From Rhodococcus sp. B7740 (GTDB lineage Bacteria; Actinomycetota; Actinomycetes; Mycobacteriales; Mycobacteriaceae): 64,000 bases of DNA. This document shows positions 53,695 to 62,969 of this stretch, one piece after another; within the stretch, counting starts at the first letter, position 1, and each line of letters opens with the position of its first letter. The DNA lies in the NCBI RefSeq assembly GCF_000954115.1, contig NZ_CP010797.1, positions 2,170,001-2,234,000 of the forward strand. The letters run 5' to 3'. The notes beneath the pieces are model-generated. The model had not been told where the DNA came from, ran no database searches, and worked only from the letters and a program-made list of their open reading frames with translations. The translations under genes were made by a program, and so were the position numbers.

Positions 53695-55370
53695 CGTTGC
53701 CTCTCGAGCTTCGCGGCGATGTCGAGCCGCAGACGCTTCTTGTCGATCTTGTTGACGTTGGTTCGGGGAAGCTCGTCCACCCATTCGAGACGTTCGGGCC
53801 ACTTGAACTTGGCCACGCCGAGCCCCGTGAGGTGTTCCTGTACGTCGGCCATCGTCAATGGCACCCCGTCGGTGACGAGATACGCGCACGTCTTCTCGCC
53901 GAGTCGAGGGTCGGGCATCGCGACCACGGCCGCGGAACGAACGGCTGGGTGATCGAGCAGCAGCAGCTCCACCTCCTCGGCGTTGATCTTCTCGCCGCCG
54001 CGGTTGATGAGGTCCTTGATCCGCCCCTCGATCGTGACGTACCGCTCGCCTGCGACGACGGAGATCGACGCCAGATCGCCGGTCCGGTAGAAACCGTCGG
54101 AGGTGAAGGCAGTTCGATTGTGCTCGGGGGCACCGAAATACCCGGTGATCGTGTACGGACCACGGCAGCACAGTTCCCCGACTTCCCCGTCGGGCAGCTC
54201 GATCTCCGTACCGGGATCGAGGATGCGCACCTCGTCCTCCGCGCAGACCGGGGTGCCGACGGTGGCGATCCGGGCGTCGCGGGGAGCGGCGACCGGGGTG
54301 ACGGTGAGCAACCCCTCGGACATTCCGAACAACTGACCCGCCCAATGATCTCGACCGTCGTCGACGCGGTCCATCAGTGCCGGTGACACTTTGGCACCGG
54401 ACAGGATCACGTGCCGCAGACGCTCACGCACGCGATCGAACTCGGGACTCGACACGGCCTGGTAGTGACCGTGGCCGATCAACACCTCGGTGGCTTCCGC
54501 GCGTTCCATGAGGTCGAACGCCGATCGGACGTCGGCGGTCGCGAGTACGAGACACGCGCCGACCGAGTGCGAGGCGTGCAGACCGCAGGCAATCCCTGCG
54601 TTGTGGACGATGGGAATCAGATGGGCGACGCGGCTGTCCGATGTCCACTCGAGCCGCTGCGCGTACATGAGTGCGTTGTTCCAGTACTCGGCATGGATCC
54701 GCGGAATGACCTTCGGTACTCCCGTTGTCCCGCCTGACAATTGGAAGGCAACGACGTCCTCGGGATCGGTCTCGGCCTCGATGGCTTCGACGACTGCTCG
54801 GGCCTCGGTGGGGTCGATGCCCTGCCCGAGGTCCTCGAGGCGCAGCTCGCCACCCTCTGCTGCTCCGACGGTCACAACATGGCGAACGGTCTGGCTGCCC
54901 GCGGCGTGCTCGTGGGCGAACGAGACCAGATCGAACGACGGCAGACCGGCCTCCACCACGTGCGCGACCGCACCCACCGCGGCACCGATGTGCGCGATCT
55001 CGTGCATCCGGTGCGCGGCCAGTGTGGCGACCGGAACGAGCCCGGCCTTGAGACAGCCGTACCACGCCAGCACCGTCTCCAGCCGGTTCGTCAGTTGGAA
55101 CAGCACCGGATCGAGGCGCAGCAGACCCAGTCGAACCAATCCGGCGGCGATGGCGTCGGTACGACGGTCGAGTTCGGCGAAGGTCATCGACCCCTCTGCG
55201 CTGATGACGGCGGGCCGGTCGGGATACCGGACAGCGATGTCGCGGAACCGTCGGCTGGTCGGTAGCGAACTCCACGAACCGCTCTGCAGATAGTGCTGTG
55301 CTCGGTCCTGCGGGTATCGCACCAGCCTGCCGTCCCAGTCCGAGTGGGTCGCCTCGGTGGTCACCGTCAT
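53691..55370 (-). CDS. Aryl-AMP ligase (EntE/DhbE/SdgA-like)
   Basis: 559 residues. The phosphate loop is QLSGGTTGVPKVIPRIHAEY, then FGMSEGLL, FYRTGDLA and the C-terminal lysine in NVNKIDKKRLR. SGGTTG followed by PRIHAEYWNN is characteristic of 2,3-dihydroxybenzoate/salicylate-AMP ligases. It overlaps HyuB upstream and the flavin hydroxylase downstream by ATGA junctions. With no siderophore synthetase nearby, a catabolic role like SdgA in salicylate breakdown is more likely than siderophore synthesis. Confidence 0.86.
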   Translation of the reverse strand: MTVTTEATHSDWDGRLVRYPQDRAQHYLQSGSWSSLPTSRRFRDIAVRYPDRPAVISAEGSMTFAELDRRTDAIAAGLVRLGLLRLDPVLFQLTNRLETVLAWYGCLKAGLVPVATLAAHRMHEIAHIGAAVGAVAHVVEAGLPSFDLVSFAHEHAAGSQTVRHVVTVGAAEGGELRLEDLGQGIDPTEARAVVEAIEAETDPEDVVAFQLSGGTTGVPKVIPRIHAEYWNNALMYAQRLEWTSDSRVAHLIPIVHNAGIACGLHASHSVGACLVLATADVRSAFDLMERAEATEVLIGHGHYQAVSSPEFDRVRERLRHVILSGAKVSPALMDRVDDGRDHWAGQLFGMSEGLLTVTPVAAPRDARIATVGTPVCAEDEVRILDPGTEIELPDGEVGELCCRGPYTITGYFGAPEHNRTAFTSDGFYRTGDLASISVVAGERYVTIEGRIKDLINRGGEKINAEEVELLLLDHPAVRSAAVVAMPDPRLGEKTCAYLVTDGVPLTMADVQEHLTGLGVAKFKWPERLEWVDELPRTNVNKIDKKRLRLDIAAKLERQR

Positions 55371-57688
55371 CGCTGAGCCACCGCGGGAAGCAATCGAGAG
55401 ATCTCCAACGAATGATCGGGGTGGTCGGCCGGGACGATTCCCGAGTAGACGGCCGTCCAGCATCCGGGGCAGCACAGTTGGCGAAAGACGATGGGAGTGT
55501 CGACGTACTCGGCCGGATCCGAGGTCACCTGCGGTCCGGCCGCCGAGGACGGGCCCTCGTAGCGAGCCAGATCCAGTACACCGCTGTTCTTCTCGTCACC
55601 GAGCAGTCGCCCGCACTGTGCGCAGGCGATGACCCGAACGTCCCCGACGGTCACCTCGGACAGGTTGTCGTCGAGCCGCCTGGCCAGCGAAAGATCCATG
55701 ATGGGGGCGTCGGAATGCTGGGTGGAACGCGTGCGCCGTTCGTCGATCATGTCCCGACGTCGTCGCGTAGTTGCTGCCTCGTCCACCTTTCCCCCGTCGA
55801 TCACCACGCCGTAGACGATGTTCGCGCCCTCCGCGGTGACCTTGCCTTCGCGTAGGTCCACCACGACGGCCTCCGGATCGCGATGCAACGGATCTCCGTA
55901 ACCGCCGCCGCCCTGCCAGTGCATGTACAGCACTTCACCCGGAGCGACGTAGCTTTCGGCGTAGCACGCGCCGAATTCCTTTCCGCCGCCCAGCTCTTCG
56001 AGGGCCCCGGGAATCTTTCCCGCTGCGAACTGCTCGATGACGTCGGTACTGCGTGCCAGGATTTCGAGTCCGGTGTTACCCGGGTATCCGCCGGCGAGAC
56101 CGTTGTTCTGCGCCACGGCTTTACCCGCAGACGCAAGCACGAGGCCCATCGGGAGCGAGGTGCCGTACGGCGTGACAGCGAGCGATGCACTGACGCCACC
56201 TCGTTGACGACCGGGTCCACCGGAGTCCGGCTCTTCACGACGCCACAGCGTGAGCAGCGGGTAGAGGAACTCGGTCATTTCCGTATCGGGGATGCGCCCC
56301 ATCGGAATACAGAAGAGTCCGCCGGTATCCATGCCGTCTGCGGTCGGGCGTGCGCCGTAACCGCCTGCCATCGGTTCCATCATGATGTTGAGGAACGGAA
56401 CGGGTTGTTCTCCGCGTTCGTCGAGGCCTGCGATCACGGCGGTGTCCCAGGTGCCGCAACATGCAGCCTGCACGCTCTTGCCGAGGTCGACCGATCGGTC
56501 GAGCATCTGCGACAGACATTCGGCGATGAGGGTTCCGGTCAGCCACGCCGGTCCGATGGGACCACGGCTGACCGCCGCCGGGAAGCTCGCGTTGTTGATG
56601 GTGCCCTCTTCGGAGACCAGGTCGAAGCATCGCATCAATCCGCCTGCGGACCAGGGAATGTCACCCGCGAGGATCGGAAGCAAGGCGAGCATGACGCCGC
56701 CGCGCATTCCTGCGTAGGTGCAGTTGATGACGCCCGTCTGCTTGTCGGTGCCGGTGAAGTCGAACGTGAGATGGTCGGCGGTCTTGCTCATCGCGACGGT
56801 GATCTTGTGCACGTCGCGATCACCGGTGTGCGACTGGTCCTGGTAGCCGGTGGCCTTCCAGGTCCCGTCGGGCAGCGACGAGAGTTTGCTGCGCAGTCGG
56901 CCTTCGGCGTCGGTCATCATGCGCTTCATGACGGCCTTGACGGTGTCGGCCCCGTACTGCTCGATGACGGCGAGCATGCGATTGCGTCCGACGGTGTTCG
57001 CACCGATCTTCGCCCGCAGGTCGAGCCCGACCAGCATCGGAACTCGGGAGCGTCGCACCCAGAGATCGGCGATGTCGCGCTGGAGTTCGTAGTCGCGGAC
57101 GACCTTGACCGGTGGAGTCGGAAGTGATTCGGAGAACACATCTTTCGCGGACGGGTCGAACGACCCGAGTCCGGAACCGCCGAGGTCGGGTTCGTGGCAG
57201 ATCGCGCTGGTCCAGGCGAACAACTTGCCCTCGTGGAAGATGGGTTGGTAGACGATGACGTCGCTCTGGTGCAGTCCCCCGCCGACCCACGGGTCGTTGC
57301 ACAGGAACATGTCACCCGGCGCGATTCCGGGGTTGGCGGCGCGATGTTGCAGCGTCCAGTAGATCGCCAGGTCCACGGCTCCGACGAGCATGGTGTTGTA
57401 CAGGCCGACCTGAACCTCTTGTCCCAGTTCGTCACTGATTGCGAAGTCGAAATCGTTCGCGTCGGTGACGATGGGTGAGCCCGACATTCGTTTGAGCGCC
57501 TCGCCCATCTCGTCGGTGACCGACCAGAGTCGGTGCCGGATGACCTCGTAGGTCAACGGATCGAGGTCGTCGATCTGCTGCTGCGTGACGGTGTGCACCG
57601 GCAGGGTCGGCGGGAGGGTGCGCGCGAGAGCGTCGGGATCGACGGGGCGGGACGAGAAGATCTCGGACCCGGGAATTGCTGATGTCAT
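55367..57688 (-). CDS. HyuB-type subunit fused to a carboxylase gamma-like zinc domain
   Basis: 773 residues. About 1-600 is a hydantoinase B/oxoprolinase domain (YEVIRHRLWSVTDEMGEALK, FLCNDPWVGGGLHQSDV, GGGGYGDPLHRDPE). About 655-773 is a small domain with CAQCG and CCPGC pairs, like the gamma subunit of acetone/acetophenone carboxylases. With HyuA it should form an ATP-dependent enzyme that either opens a lactam/hydantoin ring or carboxylates a ketone. AGGAGA precedes ATG 57688. The fusion resembles joined ApcD and ApcC, and I favour the carboxylase-like group, without proof of substrate. Confidence 0.85.
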   Translation of the reverse strand: MTSAIPGSEIFSSRPVDPDALARTLPPTLPVHTVTQQQIDDLDPLTYEVIRHRLWSVTDEMGEALKRMSGSPIVTDANDFDFAISDELGQEVQVGLYNTMLVGAVDLAIYWTLQHRAANPGIAPGDMFLCNDPWVGGGLHQSDVIVYQPIFHEGKLFAWTSAICHEPDLGGSGLGSFDPSAKDVFSESLPTPPVKVVRDYELQRDIADLWVRRSRVPMLVGLDLRAKIGANTVGRNRMLAVIEQYGADTVKAVMKRMMTDAEGRLRSKLSSLPDGTWKATGYQDQSHTGDRDVHKITVAMSKTADHLTFDFTGTDKQTGVINCTYAGMRGGVMLALLPILAGDIPWSAGGLMRCFDLVSEEGTINNASFPAAVSRGPIGPAWLTGTLIAECLSQMLDRSVDLGKSVQAACCGTWDTAVIAGLDERGEQPVPFLNIMMEPMAGGYGARPTADGMDTGGLFCIPMGRIPDTEMTEFLYPLLTLWRREEPDSGGPGRQRGGVSASLAVTPYGTSLPMGLVLASAGKAVAQNNGLAGGYPGNTGLEILARSTDVIEQFAAGKIPGALEELGGGKEFGACYAESYVAPGEVLYMHWQGGGGYGDPLHRDPEAVVVDLREGKVTAEGANIVYGVVIDGGKVDEAATTRRRRDMIDERRTRSTQHSDAPIMDLSLARRLDDNLSEVTVGDVRVIACAQCGRLLGDEKNSGVLDLARYEGPSSAAGPQVTSDPAEYVDTPIVFRQLCCPGCWTAVYSGIVPADHPDHSLEISRLLPAVAQR

Positions 57689-57708
57689 GGTGCGGTTCTC
57701 CTGTGGTC

Positions 57709-59811
57709 TCAGCCGGCGACGATGTTGAGGTTGCCGAGGCGGTCGACAGTTCCGGTGGTGCCGTGCGGGACGACGACGGTCGTCGTAGGGACTTCGACGA
57801 TGGCGGGGCCGGCCAGGACGTGCCCGGCAGCGAGCTTGCTGTAGTCGTAGATATCAGTGTCGACGTAGCCGATTCGACCGTCCAGGTTGACTTTTCGGGA
57901 GCCGATGCGGGCCGCCGATGCGTCGGCGGAGTCGGCCGACTTCAATTCGGGCAGAGTCGGCGAGAACGGCAGCACGCCCGTCGCGCGAACGCGATAGGTG
58001 ATCGCCTGAATGCCGGCTTCGCGGAATCCACTGTCCTTGCCGTACAGATCTGCGTACCGCTGCTCGAAGAGGTCCGAGGCATGGGCGACACTCGCCGAGT
58101 CCAGCGAGCCTCCTGGAACGGTCGTGGCCACCTCGGCCAGCTGCATCGTGTACCGCATGTCGATTTCACGTTCGACCTCGACGGATGTGAAATTGAGACC
58201 CTGCCGACCGAGGGCGTCGCGCACCCGCTTCTCGAGGCTCTCGAAATTGGCCTCGGCGCGGGCCGGATCGAGGGGCATCGCGGCCGGGTCGGACAGCTCG
58301 GCCGCGAGCACGATGTTCGACGACGCAAGACCGTAGGCCGAGAACGCCGACGCCACCTGCCCGAGCGGAACGATGACCTCCTTGACGCCGACCTCGGCGG
58401 CATACGCGGCGCAGTGCGACGGTCCGGCTCCACCGAATGCGTAGAGGACGAAGTTGCGCGGATCGTGTCCGGCTTCGACGACGGTCTTGCGCAGGAGATC
58501 GCCGGTCTGCGCGTTCTGCACGGCGTAGATCGCAGCCGCCGCATCCTCGATCGACAGACCGAGCGGTTCCGCGATTCGGCGTCGAATGGCCTCGCGCGCA
58601 AGCTCTTTGTCGAGTGGTTTGCGACCGCCGAGCAACCCGCGTTCGGGGAGGATGCCGAGGACGAGGTTGGCATCGGCATTGGTGGGTTCGGTTCCGCCCT
58701 GCCCGTAACAGGCGGGACCGGGTACGGCTTGCGCGCTGTGCGGTCCGATCTGAAGATTGCCGCCTGCATCCACCCAGGCGATGGCGCCGCCGCCGGAGCC
58801 GATGGCGTGTACCTGGAGGGTGGGCACGTTGATCGGGTGGTGATTGATGATGGTGCTCGACGCGCGTACCGGTTCACCGTCGACGACCAAGCCGACCAGG
58901 AACGTGGTTCCGCCGACGTCGGTGGCGATGATGTTCTCGTGTCCCAGCTGCTTTCCGAGCGACACGGCACCGACCACGCCGCCGGTCAACACGGAACCGA
59001 CTGTGCTGATGGCGTTCTTCGGGGCCTCGGCTGCGGCAACGGCACCGCCGTTGCTCTGCATCACCAGCAGTGGGCCGGCGAGGTCGAGGGCACGCAGCTC
59101 CTTCTCCAACGAACCGAGGTAGTCGCGCAGTCCCGGACCGATCTGAGTGCTCATGATCGTGGTCGCGTTGCGGGCGAACTCACGGATGCGCGGGCTCACC
59201 TCGGAGGACAGCGAGACGAACATGTCGGGCGCGATCTCGTGCACCAGTTCACGAATACGCTGCTCGTGCACCGGGTTACGGAACGACCAGAGCAGCGAGA
59301 CCGCAATGCCGGAGACGCCGTCGTCGACGAGGCTTCGGATGGCGACGCGCGCGGACTCCTCGTCGAGGGCAACGACGACATTGCCGTCTCGATCGAGCCG
59401 TTCGGTGACCTCGAGTGCATGCCGCTTGGGAACCAGACCGTGGGACTTGCTCTGCCCCAACACGTTCTGCAGTTGCTCGGGCGAACCACCGAGGTAACGG
59501 CCCTCGACGTTCATGATGTAGATCGAATCCCGATGCCCCTTGGTGGTCAGGAACCCGACCGGCGGGACATTGCCCATCACCAGAGCATTGAGCGAGGACG
59601 TGGTGCCGTGCGCGATGTGGTGGGTGTTCGCGAGCATCTCCTGCACCGGGCATCCGAGCTGCTCGGCCAACGCTTCGAGAACGTCGATGACGCCCTGGGA
59701 ATAGTCGGGTGGAGTCGAGGGCGCCTTGGCCGCGACCACGGTGCCGGAACTGTCGTCGAGTACTGCATCCGTGAACGTTCCGCCGACGTCCACTCCGATC
59801 ACATAGGTCAT
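57709..59811 (-). CDS. HyuA-type ATP-dependent subunit (hydantoinase A/carboxylase)
   Basis: 700 residues. The N-terminal actin-like ATPase segment GVDVGGTFTDAVLDD is at 6-20, IATDVGGTTFLVGLV is the second phosphate loop, and LYAFGGAGPSHCAAYA is the adenosine-binding part. It matches 5-oxoprolinase/N-methylhydantoinase and the acetone or acetophenone carboxylase ATPase subunit. ATG 59811 has GGAG 9 bases upstream. It is the first gene of the leftward operon and ends 20 bases before HyuB, its obligate partner. Confidence 0.9.
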   Translation of the reverse strand: MTYVIGVDVGGTFTDAVLDDSSGTVVAAKAPSTPPDYSQGVIDVLEALAEQLGCPVQEMLANTHHIAHGTTSSLNALVMGNVPPVGFLTTKGHRDSIYIMNVEGRYLGGSPEQLQNVLGQSKSHGLVPKRHALEVTERLDRDGNVVVALDEESARVAIRSLVDDGVSGIAVSLLWSFRNPVHEQRIRELVHEIAPDMFVSLSSEVSPRIREFARNATTIMSTQIGPGLRDYLGSLEKELRALDLAGPLLVMQSNGGAVAAAEAPKNAISTVGSVLTGGVVGAVSLGKQLGHENIIATDVGGTTFLVGLVVDGEPVRASSTIINHHPINVPTLQVHAIGSGGGAIAWVDAGGNLQIGPHSAQAVPGPACYGQGGTEPTNADANLVLGILPERGLLGGRKPLDKELAREAIRRRIAEPLGLSIEDAAAAIYAVQNAQTGDLLRKTVVEAGHDPRNFVLYAFGGAGPSHCAAYAAEVGVKEVIVPLGQVASAFSAYGLASSNIVLAAELSDPAAMPLDPARAEANFESLEKRVRDALGRQGLNFTSVEVEREIDMRYTMQLAEVATTVPGGSLDSASVAHASDLFEQRYADLYGKDSGFREAGIQAITYRVRATGVLPFSPTLPELKSADSADASAARIGSRKVNLDGRIGYVDTDIYDYSKLAAGHVLAGPAIVEVPTTTVVVPHGTTGTVDRLGNLNIVAG

Positions 59812-59890
59812 GCCGGTGTGCTCCTTAGGTCCGAGTCGAAGACGTTCTGGCATGTGAGAGCGAGGCACCCTCGAACACTGCTTACGTCTG

Positions 59891-59906
59891 CGTCGAGTAT
59901 TCGACG
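59891..59906. promoter_or_regulatory. Operator on the leftward (hyuA) promoter
   Basis: CGTCGAGTATTCGACG: arms CGTCGA/TCGACG around GTAT. Its 13 bases 59894-59906 recur inverted at 60021-60033. It overlaps the -10 box of the hyuA promoter. Confidence 0.65.
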
Positions 59907-59924
59907 TGACCGACGACATGTCAA
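59896..59924 (-). promoter_or_regulatory. Promoter of the leftward HyuA operon
   Basis: On the minus strand, -35 TTGACA (59919-59924) and -10 AATACT (59896-59901) are 17 bases apart. The message would have an untranslated leader of about 75-80 bases before ATG 59811. Confidence 0.65.
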
Positions 59925-60002
59925 GCACGAATGTGAGTGCTGTCACCTCCCTCGATTCCGTCCGACTCGATACTGCCGTTCACTTCCGCTGGTGGACGCC
60001 AC

Positions 60003-60031
60003 TTGACGAATCATCGCAAACGTCGAATACT
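60003..60031 (+). promoter_or_regulatory. Promoter of the rightward operon
   Basis: -35 TTGACG (60003-60008) and -10 AATACT (60026-60031) are 17 bases apart, the mirror of the hyuA promoter, and within 35 bases of ATG 60064. Confidence 0.65.
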
Positions 60032-60035
60032 CGTC
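60021..60035. promoter_or_regulatory. Operator on the rightward promoter
   Basis: CGTCGAATACTCGTC overlaps the rightward -10. Its first 13 bases are the exact reverse complement of 59894-59906. A related half-site CGTCAAATAC follows at 60041-60050. Confidence 0.65.
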
Positions 60036-60063
60036 ACCAACGTCAAATACCGGAAGGCAGTGC

Positions 60064-60816
60064 ATGAATATTCACCGTGTGGGCTTGGTCGTTCCGAGCT
60101 CCAACGTCACCGTGGAAACGGAGATGCCGGCCCTGTTGGCGCGACATCGACAGGCGCGGTTCTCGTTCCACTCCTCGCGGATGCGCATGCAGGCCGTGTC
60201 ACCGGAGCAACTGCGAGCGATGAACGCCCAGCGAGAGCGGTGCATCCTCGAATTGGGTGATGCCGGGATCGACGCCGTTCTCTACGCCTGCCTCGTCGCC
60301 CTGATGGTCGCCGGGCCCGGGGAACACCAACGCGTCGAGGGGTTGGTGGCCGAGCAACTCGCCGCGGGCGGATCCGATGCAGCCGTCCGGTCGAGCGCGG
60401 GAGCCCTCGTGGAAGGTCTGCGCGCTCTGGACGCGAGCAACATCGTTCTCGTGACGCCGTACATGCGACCACTCGCGGAGAAGGTGGTCGAGTACATCGA
60501 GGCCGAAGGTATTCGCGTACTCGATTGGCGTGCCCTCGAAGTCTCCGACAACGCCGAAGTCGGCTGTATCCCTGGCGAACGAGTCATGGACGCGGCCAGA
60601 TCGTTGGATCTCACCGGTGCCGACGCACTGGTGATCTCCGCGTGCGTACAGATGCCGTCCCTGCCTCTCGTCCAGGCTGCCGAGGACGAGTTCGGGATTC
60701 CCGTGCTCTCGGCCGCCACGGCAGGTGCCTACAGCCTGCTCCGTGCGCTCGACCTGTCCGTCGATCTACCGGATGCCGGCTCGTTGCTCCGCGCGGACGC
60801 CGTCGTCGCGTCGTAG
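60064..60816 (+). CDS. Maleate isomerase / Asp-Glu racemase-fold enzyme
   Basis: 250 residues. The opening RVGLVVPSSNVTVETEMPAL and the two active-site cysteines in LYACLVALM and ISACVQMPSLP match the maleate cis-trans isomerase/arylmalonate decarboxylase branch of the Asp/Glu racemase superfamily. It could isomerise a maleate-type ring-cleavage product to fumarate, or act as a racemase partner for HyuAB. GGAAGG precedes ATG 60064. It is the first gene of the rightward operon. Confidence 0.82.
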   Translation: MNIHRVGLVVPSSNVTVETEMPALLARHRQARFSFHSSRMRMQAVSPEQLRAMNAQRERCILELGDAGIDAVLYACLVALMVAGPGEHQRVEGLVAEQLAAGGSDAAVRSSAGALVEGLRALDASNIVLVTPYMRPLAEKVVEYIEAEGIRVLDWRALEVSDNAEVGCIPGERVMDAARSLDLTGADALVISACVQMPSLPLVQAAEDEFGIPVLSAATAGAYSLLRALDLSVDLPDAGSLLRADAVVAS

Positions 60817-60844
60817 ATCGTCACTTCGTAGAGAGGAAATCTCC

Positions 60845-61480
60845 ATGTCCGACTTGCCACACAAGGTTCGGGGCGTCGACCACGTCGCCTATCCCACGTT
60901 CGATCCGGCAGCAACGGTCGAGTTCTACCGCGACGTGCTCGGGTTCCCCGTCGTCCATTCCATCTGCGCAGCGGGGTGGGGACCGGAGAAGCATCCGGAC
61001 TTCATCCACTTCTTCTTCGACATCGGCAACGATGATCGCCTCGCATTCTTCTACTATTTCGGTCTCGAGCCGTTCGACGGTGGACCACAGGGTGACGCGT
61101 ATTCACGCTTCGCCGAGGACGTACCGATCTTCTTCATCCGCTCGCGTCACCTGGCGATTCACGTCGACAGCGAAGAAGACCTGATGGAGTATCGACGACG
61201 GCTCGACGGCAGCGACTGGCCCGTGGAGATGCAGATTCAGCACGAGACGATCGAGTCCATCTACACCCACGATCCCAACGGCTACATGATCGAGCTCACC
61301 CGCGCGATGCGTCCGGTCACGCCACAGGAAGATCTCGACGCGAATCTGACGATCGACGCCCTGATCGACGTCGTTCGCGGACCCGACCCGAGTATGGCGA
61401 ACCTGTTGACCCGCAAGGCCGAGTTGATCGTCGAGCGTGCGGCCGACTGGTCGGCCGAGAACGAGGTGGGGGTGTCGTGA
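60845..61480 (+). CDS. VOC-family (glyoxalase/extradiol dioxygenase-like) enzyme
   Basis: 211 residues. VRGVDHVAYPTFDPAATVEF gives the first metal histidine, SRHLAIHVDSEEDL the second, and DPNGYMIELTRAM the C-terminal glutamate, so a 2-His-1-Glu metal site is present. Family members are ring-cleaving dioxygenases, lyases or isomerases. In this operon ring cleavage of a hydroxylated aromatic is plausible but unproven. GAGG lies before ATG 60845. Its stop overlaps the next gene. Confidence 0.82.
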   Translation: MSDLPHKVRGVDHVAYPTFDPAATVEFYRDVLGFPVVHSICAAGWGPEKHPDFIHFFFDIGNDDRLAFFYYFGLEPFDGGPQGDAYSRFAEDVPIFFIRSRHLAIHVDSEEDLMEYRRRLDGSDWPVEMQIQHETIESIYTHDPNGYMIELTRAMRPVTPQEDLDANLTIDALIDVVRGPDPSMANLLTRKAELIVERAADWSAENEVGVS

Positions 61481-61722
61481 CCACGCTGTACGTCCTCGAC
61501 ATTCCGGAGAACACGACGATCGCGTCGGTTGCGGACATCGATCCGGCCGTGCGCGTGGACCATGTCGGCCCGTACTTCCGCATAGTCTCGGACGGGGACA
61601 TCGTGATCGATCGTCGGGCGACCGGATGCAGGCACGCAGTCTGGTACAGCAGTGTCTCGGGCCTGTCCGACTCTCGAATCACACAGTGGGACAAAGACGC
61701 TCTGCGCGTCGAGGGATCATGA
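61477..61722 (+). CDS. Small conserved-context protein of unknown function
   Basis: 81 residues, GTG start overlapping the VOC gene stop, and its own stop overlapping the hydrolase ATG. The tight coupling shows it belongs to the operon. I recognise no domain. The sequence has alternating short beta-like segments (TTLYVLDIPE, YFRIVSDGDIVID) and one Cys (ATGCRHAVW), and no membrane segment. It could be an accessory subunit. Confidence 0.7.
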   Translation: MTTLYVLDIPENTTIASVADIDPAVRVDHVGPYFRIVSDGDIVIDRRATGCRHAVWYSSVSGLSDSRITQWDKDALRVEGS

Positions 61723-62948
61723 CTGCGGCCCGTCTCGGGGCCGGTCGCTACATCGACGCCGCCGAGGCACCGAGCAACACCGTCACCTCGACGCACGAGC
61801 TGACCACCGCAGATGGCGCCAAGGTCAGCGGAGTGCTGAGAACGGTTCCCGGTGCCGACGTCGTCGTGGCGTTGATGCACCCGAGACAGGATCTGACGCA
61901 CCACGTACTGGTGCCCGAACTCCTCGCCCGCGGATACGCGGTGTGGACCCAGGGCACGCGTTCGGTGAACAACGACATCTCCCTGGTACACGAGCAGGCA
62001 TTGCTCGACGCAGCCGCCGGGCAGGTATTCCTGCGTTCACGGTCGTTCGATCACGTTGTGACGCTGGGACACTCCGGCGGCGGCACCCTGTTCTCGTTCT
62101 ACCACGAGCAGGCCGGTCTCGCGCCGGAGCATCGACTGACGGCCACCCCGTCCGGCCGGCCGATCGATCTCGCATCGGCGGAGATGCCGGTGCCGGACGG
62201 AGCGATCTTCATGGCCCCGCACCCCGGACAGGGTGCGCTGCTGCTGCGACTGATCGATCCGTCCGTCGTCGACGAATCCGACCCCATGTCCATCGACCCG
62301 TCGCTCGATCCCTTCGATGCAGCCAACGGATTCGTCGACGCACCGGAAAGTTCGTCGTATCCGGAGGACTTCGTTCATCGGTATCGCGCCGCGCAGCACG
62401 AGCGCGTCGCTCGGCTGGACGCGCTCGCGCGGGCACGGGTCGCCGAAGCATCCGAGGCCCGGCGGCGATTCAAGACAAGCGGTGATCCTGCCGACCGTCG
62501 AGATGCGTTGGCACCGCGCATATTGACCGTTTATCGTACCGACGCGGACCTGAGATTCACCGACCTCTCGCTCAGTCCGAACGCTCGACCGTACGGTTCG
62601 TTGTTCGGCCGACGGCCGGATCTGACGAACTACGGGCTCGTGGGTTTCGCGCGCCTGTCCACGCCCGATGCCTGGTTGTCGACGTGGTCCGGTCTGAGCT
62701 CCAACGCCGACTTCGTTCGGTGCGCACCGTCGGTGACGGTCCCGTCGCTGTTCGTCGAACTGACCGGCGATCAGGCGTGTTTCCCGGAGGACGCGTCGAG
62801 GATGGTCGAGGCTCTCGGCTCGATCGACAAGACCCGCGTGGCGATCGAGGGCACCCACTTCGGCGGACCCATTCGTACGGGCGCACGCACCGGCGCTTCT
62901 CTGGCCGCCGCCGATATCGGTGCCTGGTTGTCCGACCACTTCATCTGA
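61719..62948 (+). CDS. Large alpha/beta hydrolase
   Basis: 409 residues. The nucleophile S119 is in TLGHSGGGTLFSFYHEQAG, an acidic residue in ELTGDQACF and the histidine in IEGTHFGG. A long insertion between about 130 and 330 forms a large cap. No signal peptide. It overlaps the small gene upstream by ATGA. Hydrolysis of an ester, thioester or C-C bond in the same pathway is expected. Confidence 0.82.
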   Translation: MTAARLGAGRYIDAAEAPSNTVTSTHELTTADGAKVSGVLRTVPGADVVVALMHPRQDLTHHVLVPELLARGYAVWTQGTRSVNNDISLVHEQALLDAAAGQVFLRSRSFDHVVTLGHSGGGTLFSFYHEQAGLAPEHRLTATPSGRPIDLASAEMPVPDGAIFMAPHPGQGALLLRLIDPSVVDESDPMSIDPSLDPFDAANGFVDAPESSSYPEDFVHRYRAAQHERVARLDALARARVAEASEARRRFKTSGDPADRRDALAPRILTVYRTDADLRFTDLSLSPNARPYGSLFGRRPDLTNYGLVGFARLSTPDAWLSTWSGLSSNADFVRCAPSVTVPSLFVELTGDQACFPEDASRMVEALGSIDKTRVAIEGTHFGGPIRTGARTGASLAAADIGAWLSDHFI

Positions 62949-62969
62949 CCCTCTTGCGAGCGGAAACAC

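Noticed and set aside
53691..55370. Siderophore biosynthesis locus based on the EntE-like ligase
   Set aside because: No carrier, condensation, isochorismate or export genes nearby; the adjacent aryl-CoA hydroxylase and HyuAB indicate catabolism.
57676..60006. 776-codon plus-strand open frame opposite hyuA
   Set aside because: Antisense of an intact 700-residue HyuA and runs through the divergent promoter region; composition not protein-like.
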